A DNA stretch of 21,211 bases from Kocuria sp. p3-SID1428 (GTDB lineage: Bacteria; Actinomycetota; Actinomycetes; Actinomycetales; Micrococcaceae), in contig NZ_JALXVH010000043.1 in NCBI RefSeq assembly GCF_025149945.1, forward strand, positions 1 through 21,211. The letters are read 5' to 3'. A model generated the notes under the pieces. The model was given only the letters and a program-made list of their open reading frames with translations, was not told the origin of the DNA and searched no databases. Positions 17,235-21,211 of this stretch are shown one piece after another. The first letter of the stretch is position 1. Each line of letters begins with the position of its first letter. A program made the position numbers and the translations under genes.

Positions 17235-17723
17235 TCAGCTCGCGGTGCAGAAGCTGGCCAGCAGCTCGGGATCCGCGCCGGAGGGGCAGGGCTCGAAGGT
17301 GAAGATCACCATGGTGCCGAGCAGGATCGTGAAGGCGACCGCCACGAACAGGGCGACCTTGAGCCAGAAGCGGACGCCGCCGCGCTCGGCGTAGTCGTCG
17401 ATGATCGTGCGCATGCCGTTGCCGCCGTGCAGCAGGGCCAGCCACAGCAGCAGCAGGTCCCAGACCTGCCAGAACGGATTGGCCCACTTGCCGCCGACGA
17501 ATCCGAAGTCGATGGCGTGGACGCCGTCCTCCGGGGCGATCAGGTTGACGAAGAGGTGGCCGAACACCAGGACCAGCAGCACGAGGCCCGAGATGCGCAT
17601 GTAGAGCCATGCCAGCATCTCGAACTTGCTGCGACCGGAGGTGGAGCGGTTGTACTTGACGCCGGCGACCTCGCGGTCGTTGCTGCGAGGGACGGCGATC
17701 TTGGACTTCAGCGGAGTGCTCAT
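17235..17723 (-). CDS. sdhD: Succinate dehydrogenase hydrophobic membrane anchor subunit
   Basis: A 162-residue membrane anchor of Complex II that helps form the heme b and quinone sites with SdhC. Three hydrophobic segments are clear (about 37-62, 83-100 and 120-143). H56 (FGHLFVN) and H99 in LLHGGNGMRTIIDDY are candidate heme ligands; the second motif is typical of actinobacterial SdhD. The open frame continues far upstream, but ATG 17723 is chosen because similarity starts there, a GAGGGGAT ribosome binding site lies about 10 nt ahead, and it clears sdhC by 20 nt. A polar N-terminal tail of about 35 residues precedes the first helix. Confidence 0.93.
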   Translation of the reverse strand: MSTPLKSKIAVPRSNDREVAGVKYNRSTSGRSKFEMLAWLYMRISGLVLLVLVFGHLFVNLIAPEDGVHAIDFGFVGGKWANPFWQVWDLLLLWLALLHGGNGMRTIIDDYAERGGVRFWLKVALFVAVAFTILLGTMVIFTFEPCPSGADPELLASFCTAS

Positions 17724-17743
17724 GTGTGTGGATCCCCTCGCGA

Positions 17744-18163
17744 TCAGTGGATGAACATGTTGGACACGTGGACGATGGCGAACGGCACCATCACGACCAG
17801 CCAGGCGATGGCCACGGCCCAGAAGAGCTTCTTCTGGTGCTTGGCACCGTTCGACCAGAAGTCGACCAGGATGATGCGCACGCCGTTGAACGCGTGGTAG
17901 ACGATGCCCGCCACCAGGCCCATCTCGCCGATGCCCATGATCGGGTTCTTGTAGGTCGCCATCACGGCGTTGTAGGCCTCCGGATCCACGCGGACCATGG
18001 CCGTGTCCAGGACGTGGACCAGGAGGAAGAAGAAGATGCCCACGCCGCTGATCCGGTGGGCCACCCACGACCACATGCCGAATCCTCCGCGATAGAGGGT
18101 GCCCGATCCGATCTTCCCGGCGGATTCCGGCCGGGTCCGGACCGCGGGTGCTGTGGTCGCCAC
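17744..18163 (-). CDS. sdhC: Succinate dehydrogenase cytochrome b556 subunit
   Basis: A 139-residue heme-binding anchor subunit and first gene of the operon. It has three membrane helices (about 31-56, 74-100 and 113-136). The family signature is present: HRISGVGIFFFLLVH (36-50) and YHAFNGVRIILVD (89-101), with H90 the probable heme ligand. The start is GTG at 18163, preceded by AGGGAGGT about 8-9 nt away. The gene order sdhC-sdhD-sdhA-sdhB is canonical. The transcript carries a leader that can fold just upstream of the ribosome binding site. Confidence 0.93.
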   Translation of the reverse strand: MATTAPAVRTRPESAGKIGSGTLYRGGFGMWSWVAHRISGVGIFFFLLVHVLDTAMVRVDPEAYNAVMATYKNPIMGIGEMGLVAGIVYHAFNGVRIILVDFWSNGAKHQKKLFWAVAIAWLVVMVPFAIVHVSNMFIH

Positions 18164-18184
18164 GATGTGATACCTCCCTGTATC

Positions 18185-18254
18185 GCCTCAGACCGGCTTC
18201 CCGTGCGGGATCTCGACGGGCACGTCCGCGTGCCGGCGGCCGAGCGCCTGAGGC
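18185..18254 (-). other. Foldable 5' leader of the sdhCDAB mRNA
   Basis: A 70-nt element ending 6 nt before the sdhC ribosome binding site. The outer stem GCCTCAG (18254-18248) pairs perfectly with CTGAGGC (18191-18185). Inside it, CCGGC (18236-18232) pairs with GCCGG (18197-18193). This encloses two small hairpins, CACG-N4-CGTG (18232-18221) and CCCGT-N11-ACGGG (18220-18200), giving a junction-like fold. One base is shared between the inner stem and the first hairpin, so they compete. I do not recognise it as a known riboswitch or RNA family. G+C-rich DNA often folds by chance, so this remains a candidate only. Confidence 0.35.
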
Positions 18255-18497
18255 CTGTTGCATGGAATTGTCAGCGGATTCACGGGTCACACTACCAGTC
18301 GGACGCCTCCGCGGCGGCCACTTGGCGACGAGGTGTCAGTCGCCTCACGGTGCGGTTTCACGCGGATCCGAGTCCCTCCGTCGACCCACCGCGGCGGCTG
18401 AATCATCCCGACGGCTCGGCGTCTCGCGACCCGGACGCCGCCGAACGGTGGACGTCCCCGGCGGGCGGCGCGGGGCCGGGCGCAGAGCCGCGGCAGA

Positions 18498-18510
18498 TAG
18501 CATGCGGTCC
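18498..18510 (+). promoter_or_regulatory. Leaderless promoter -10 of manC
   Basis: TAGCAT (18498-18503) matches TANNNT and is followed by 7 nt and then GTG at 18511. This supports the GTG as the true start rather than the ATG at 18502, which overlaps the hexamer. No ribosome binding site is present. Confidence 0.5.
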
Positions 18511-19620
18511 GTGACGGAACCTCTAGAGCATTTCCACCCCTTCATCCCCGCCGGCGGTGTGGGGTCCCGGCTGTGGCCCCTCTCGAGGGCGGACGCGCCC
18601 AAGTTCCTGCTGGATCTCACCGGCTCGGGCTCGTCGCTGCTGCGGGCCACCTACGACCGCCTGGCGCCGCTGAGCGGCAGCCCCATCATGGTCGTGACCG
18701 GACGCAGCCATGCCGGCGCCGTGGGCCAGCAGCTGCCGGAGCTGTCGGCCGAGGACCTGGTCCTGGAGCCGTCGCCGCGCGATTCCGGGGCCGCGATCGG
18801 GCTGGCCAGCATCCTCCTCGAGCGCCGCGACCCGGGGGCCGTGATCGGCTCCTTCGCCGCCGATCACGTGATCGAGCCTGCCGAGGTCTTCCAGGAGGCC
18901 GTGCGCGAGGCCGTGCTGACCGCCCGCACGGGCAAGGTCGTGACCATCGGCATCCGCCCGACCGCTCCGTCGACCGGCTTCGGCTACATCAAGGCAGGCA
19001 AGCCCCTCGACGTCGACGGAGCCCCGTCGGCCCGCGACGTCGAGCAGTTCGTGGAGAAGCCGGATGAGGACACCGCGCGCTCCTACGTGGCCAGCGGCGA
19101 CTACCTCTGGAACGCCGGCATGTTCGTCGCCCCGGCCGCCCTGATGATGGAGCATCTGCAGGCCAATGAGCCGGAGCTGTTCACGGGGCTGTCCGAGATC
19201 GCGGATGCCTGGGGGACCGCGGCTCAGGACGAGGTGATGGCCCGTGTCTGGGAGCAGCTGCCCAAGATCGCGATCGACTACGCCGTGGCCGAGCCGGCGG
19301 CGGCCGTCGGCGACGTCGCCGTGGTCCCGGGCTCCTTCTCATGGGACGACGTCGGGGACTTCGCCGCCATGTCGCGGCTGAACCACCCTGGGGAGTCGGA
19401 CGACGTGGCGGTGCTGGGCGAGAATCCCCGCGTGCTCGTGGACAGCTCCTCCGGGATCGTGGTCTCGGACACCGGTCGGGTGATCGCGCTGATCGGCGTG
19501 GAGGACATCGTGGTGGTGGACACCCCGGACGCCCTGCTGGTCACCACTCGCGAGCACGCGCAGCGCGTGAAGGAGACCGTCAGCTCGCTCAAGGCCGCCG
19601 GCGACACCGACGTCCTGTGA
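18511..19620 (+). CDS. manC: Mannose-1-phosphate guanylyltransferase
   Basis: Makes GDP-mannose from mannose-1-phosphate and GTP, supplying mannosyl groups for lipomannan, phosphatidylinositol mannosides or other envelope glycans. With the GTG start it is 369 residues, the length of the single-domain enzyme (as in mycobacterial Rv3264c), lacking the C-terminal phosphomannose isomerase domain of long ManC/AlgA proteins. The nucleotidyltransferase signature AGGVGSRLWPLSR (14-26) with K31 is near the N-terminus. FGYIKAG, VEKPD and YLWNAGMFV follow, with IDYAVAE and FSWDDVGDF towards the C-terminus. The usual PKQ after the signature is PKF here. The frame stays open upstream to 18148, but similarity begins only after the proposed start. 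It is monocistronic, divergent from the sdh operon and followed by a hairpin. Confidence 0.93.
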   Translation: MTEPLEHFHPFIPAGGVGSRLWPLSRADAPKFLLDLTGSGSSLLRATYDRLAPLSGSPIMVVTGRSHAGAVGQQLPELSAEDLVLEPSPRDSGAAIGLASILLERRDPGAVIGSFAADHVIEPAEVFQEAVREAVLTARTGKVVTIGIRPTAPSTGFGYIKAGKPLDVDGAPSARDVEQFVEKPDEDTARSYVASGDYLWNAGMFVAPAALMMEHLQANEPELFTGLSEIADAWGTAAQDEVMARVWEQLPKIAIDYAVAEPAAAVGDVAVVPGSFSWDDVGDFAAMSRLNHPGESDDVAVLGENPRVLVDSSSGIVVSDTGRVIALIGVEDIVVVDTPDALLVTTREHAQRVKETVSSLKAAGDTDVL

Positions 19621-19635
19621 CGCCTGCCCCGGCGG

Positions 19636-19678
19636 CCGTGGCGCGCGGGCTCCCGCAGCGGGGGACCGCGTGCCGTGG
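19636..19678 (+). terminator. Terminator after manC
   Basis: CCGTGGCGCGCGG (19636-19648) pairs with CCGCGTGCCGTGG (19666-19678) along 13 bp with three G-U pairs. An inner TCCC/GGGA stem (19651-19654 with 19662-19665) caps a 7-nt loop. It begins 15 nt after the manC stop and lacks a T-tract. The amidohydrolase promoter follows directly. Confidence 0.55.
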
Positions 19679-19701
19679 TCGTGAGGCTCGCGGGTCCGCC
19701 G

Positions 19702-19713
19702 TATCCTGAGGCA
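19702..19713 (+). promoter_or_regulatory. Leaderless promoter -10 of the M20 amidohydrolase gene
   Basis: TATCCT (19702-19707) is followed by 6 nt and then ATG 19714, the same spacing as at 3099 and 3762. The -35 region is not conserved. Confidence 0.55.
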
Positions 19714-20976
19714 ATGTCCGAGACCCCCTCAGCAGGCGCGCGCAGCCCCGAGACCACCGGCCACCGCTCCGACGAGGCCGGCCAGGCCCTGGTCATCGCC
19801 CCGCTCGTGCGCCGCTTCCTGCCGCACCTGATCGACTTCCGGCGCGACCTGCACACGCATCCGGAGCTGTCCTACCGGGAGCACCGCACGACCGAGCGCC
19901 TGATGGCCGAGCTCGAGGCCGTGGGGCTGCAGCCAGTCCGGCTGCGGAGCACCGGCTGCTACGTGGACATCGGTACCGGCGAGCTGTCGGTCGCCCTGCG
20001 CGCGGACATCGACGCCCTGCCGATCGAGGAGGCCACGGGCCTCGAGTTCTCCTCCGAGAACCCCGGGGTGGCGCACATGTGCGGACACGACATCCACACC
20101 ACCATCATGCTCGGCGTGGCCACGGTGCTGGCGGATCTCAACCGCACCTCGGCGCTGTCCGGGCGGGTCCGGGTCCTGTTCCAGCCGGCCGAGGAGCAGC
20201 TGCCCGGCGGGGCCCTGACCGTGATCGAGCAGGATGTCCTGAAGGGCGTTCCGCGGATCTTCGCGCTGCACTGCGAGCCCAAGGTCGACGTCGGCCAGGT
20301 CGGCACGCGCATCGGGGCGATCACCTCGGCCTCTGACACGGTGCGTCTGCGCCTGTCCGGAGCCGGCGGGCACACCTCGCGCCCGCATCTGACGCAGGAC
20401 CTGGTCTTCGCCATGGCCCAGATCGCGATCAACGTCCCGGCGATCCTCTCCCGGCGCATCGACGTCCGCTCGGGCGTCCAGGTGGTGTGGGGGGAGATCG
20501 GCGCGGGCGTGGCCCCGAATGCCATCCCGTCGGAGGGCACCCTGGCGGGGACCATGCGCTGCCTCGACGCCGAGGCCTGGCACCAGGCGGGCGAGCTGCT
20601 CGATCAGGTCGTCGAGGATGTCGCCGCACCCTACGGAGTCACGGTGGACCTCGAGCACGTGCGCGGCGTGCCGCCGGTGGTCAACGGCGAGCTCGAGACC
20701 ACCATGATCGAGAACGCCGCCCGCGCGGAGCTGGGCGAGGACGCCGTGGTGCTCGTGGAGCAGTCCATGGGCGGCGAGGACTTCGCCTGGTACCTCCAGG
20801 ACGTCCCCGGCGCCATGATGCGCCTGGGCACCCGCACCCGGGGCGGTCGGACCCACGACCTCCACCAGGCCGACTACATCGCCGACGAGGAGGCGATCTC
20901 CTGCGGCATCCAGGTCATGGCCAGCACCGCCCTGCGCGCCGTGACGCACCATGTGAGAGCATCCGCCGGCAGCTGA
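19714..20976 (+). CDS. M20 family metallo-amidohydrolase
   Basis: A 420-residue zinc-type hydrolase that cleaves an amide bond, often an N-acyl amino acid (hippurate, indole-acetyl or N-acetyl amino acids) or a peptide. The family begins with FRRDLHTHPELSYRE (42-56). Metal-site motifs are complete: C123-G-H125-D126 in HMCGHD, E160-E161 in FQPAEE, H186 in LHCEP and the C-terminal LHQADY histidine. AGGHTSRPH (217-225), containing H220, lies in the dimerisation domain, and SMGGEDFAWYL is the usual late motif. The substrate cannot be read from sequence. It is cytoplasmic, with no signal peptide. ATG 19714 is chosen over the upstream in-frame start at 19675 because of the leaderless promoter. A lipoprotein gene follows in the same direction. 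Confidence 0.92.
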   Translation: MSETPSAGARSPETTGHRSDEAGQALVIAPLVRRFLPHLIDFRRDLHTHPELSYREHRTTERLMAELEAVGLQPVRLRSTGCYVDIGTGELSVALRADIDALPIEEATGLEFSSENPGVAHMCGHDIHTTIMLGVATVLADLNRTSALSGRVRVLFQPAEEQLPGGALTVIEQDVLKGVPRIFALHCEPKVDVGQVGTRIGAITSASDTVRLRLSGAGGHTSRPHLTQDLVFAMAQIAINVPAILSRRIDVRSGVQVVWGEIGAGVAPNAIPSEGTLAGTMRCLDAEAWHQAGELLDQVVEDVAAPYGVTVDLEHVRGVPPVVNGELETTMIENAARAELGEDAVVLVEQSMGGEDFAWYLQDVPGAMMRLGTRTRGGRTHDLHQADYIADEEAISCGIQVMASTALRAVTHHVRASAGS

Positions 20977-21075
20977 ACGCCCTCCGTCGAAGCACAGGAG
21001 AAACCCATCCCCTGTCGATGAGACGCCCCCCCCTGAAGGTCTTGTCGCAGGGCAGCGCAGGAGCCGCCCACTCCC

Positions 21076-21211
21076 ATGACATCCCCCCACACCCACCCCA
21101 GCGGCAGGGCGGTGACGAGCCGTCGCCGCGAGCATCGACCCGAGTCCGTGGCGGCGGCGCTGGCCGTCGCCGTGCTGCTGAGCTCGTGCTCGGCACCGCG
21201 CGCCCCCGCCC
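21076..21211 (+). CDS. Start of a lipoprotein gene (3' end outside window)
   Basis: The frame is open from ATG 21076 to the right edge, about 45 codons. It encodes a basic N-terminus (TSRRREHRPE), a hydrophobic stretch (VAAALAVAVLL) and a lipobox LLSSC at residues 34-38, followed by SAPRAPA. This is a type II signal peptide, so the mature protein should be anchored to the outer face of the membrane through the lipidated cysteine. The ATG has only a distant AGGAG, about 14 nt upstream, so GTG 21112 is an alternative start. In related actinobacteria, a BMP-family (nucleoside-type) ABC transporter substrate-binding lipoprotein often follows such an amidohydrolase. That identity is inferred from context only, because no mature domain is visible here. 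Confidence 0.65.
   Translation, partial: MTSPHTHPSGRAVTSRRREHRPESVAAALAVAVLLSSCSAPRAPA

Larger units (their letters stand above)
18164..18510. other. Divergent sdhC / manC intergenic region
   Basis: 347 bp with no supportable gene. For sdhC (minus strand), possible -10 hexamers are TAGTGT (18294-18289) and GACAAT (18272-18267), neither with a good -35. The first would give a leader of about 120 nt. An inverted repeat, GGCGAC (18324-18329) and GTCGCC (18339-18344) with a 9-nt spacer, lies just upstream of these and could be a regulator site. It is not assigned to any protein. The manC promoter is at the right end. Confidence 0.4.

Noticed and set aside
15486..17900. Plus-strand open frame of 804 codons opposite sdhA and sdhD
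   Set aside because: Same antisense artefact. It spans two real genes plus their spacer and shows no domain.
17235..18290. One long 351-codon frame covering sdhD and running through sdhC
   Set aside because: Only the part from ATG 17723 matches SdhD. The upstream part is out of frame with, and overlaps, the well-supported sdhC.
18281..18295. CRP/GlxR-type site in the sdhC promoter region
   Set aside because: The minus strand reads TGTGACCCGTGA, with only one correct half-site. The expected TGTGA-N6-TCACA symmetry is absent.
21018..21211. Alternative gene start at ATG 21018 with an AGGAG upstream
   Set aside because: That frame gives an Arg/Pro-rich product without a signal sequence, while the frame from 21076 contains a clear lipobox signal peptide.

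Overview
The window is very G+C-rich, with strong third-position G/C bias and GTG/TTG starts. It looks like the chromosome of a high-GC actinobacterium. The gene set (glyA-folD, exodeoxyribonuclease III, trpS, a YihY-type protein, sdhCDAB with manC divergent, then an M20 amidohydrolase and a lipoprotein) suggests the Micrococcaceae/Micrococcales. The genus cannot be fixed from the sequence alone. Nothing points to a plasmid, phage, insertion sequence, CRISPR array, rRNA or tRNA. This is mostly housekeeping chromosome.

Layout. (1) 1-1635, minus: a membrane-anchored protein joining a solute-binding-like domain to a von Willebrand factor A domain, cut by the left edge. (2) 1981-4319, plus: a LacI-family regulator, a TetR-family regulator and a gamma-carbonic-anhydrase-like hexapeptide protein. 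Each appears to have its own leaderless promoter. (3) 4425-7724, minus: a large HAD phosphatase/mutase-GH65 disaccharide phosphorylase fusion, convergent with the previous block across a shared hairpin. (4) 8049-10216, plus: glyA and folD, translationally coupled one-carbon genes, closed by a near-perfect terminator. (5) 10422-14335, plus: a two-helix membrane protein, exodeoxyribonuclease III, trpS and a YihY/BrkB-type membrane protein. (6) 14620-18163, minus: the complete succinate dehydrogenase operon sdhC-sdhD-sdhA-sdhB. (7) 18511-21211, plus: mannose-1-phosphate guanylyltransferase, an M20 metallo-amidohydrolase, and the first 45 codons of a lipoprotein running off the right edge.

How the parts work together. 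glyA and folD pass one-carbon units onto tetrahydrofolate and interconvert the folate forms. The HAD-GH65 fusion carries, in one chain, the two activities expected for phosphorolysis of a glucose disaccharide and conversion of beta-glucose-1-phosphate to glucose-6-phosphate. sdhCDAB encodes Complex II. ManC makes GDP-mannose for cell-envelope glycans.

The points most worth a second look are: a recurring leaderless promoter layout (a -10-like hexamer, then 5-7 nt, then the start codon) at up to six genes; a foldable 5' leader just upstream of the sdhC ribosome binding site; a 12-bp intercistronic hairpin between sdhD and sdhA; the HAD-GH65 fusion; and a GAAC-N4-GTTC palindrome in the tetR promoter. 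No clearly new multi-gene system was seen.
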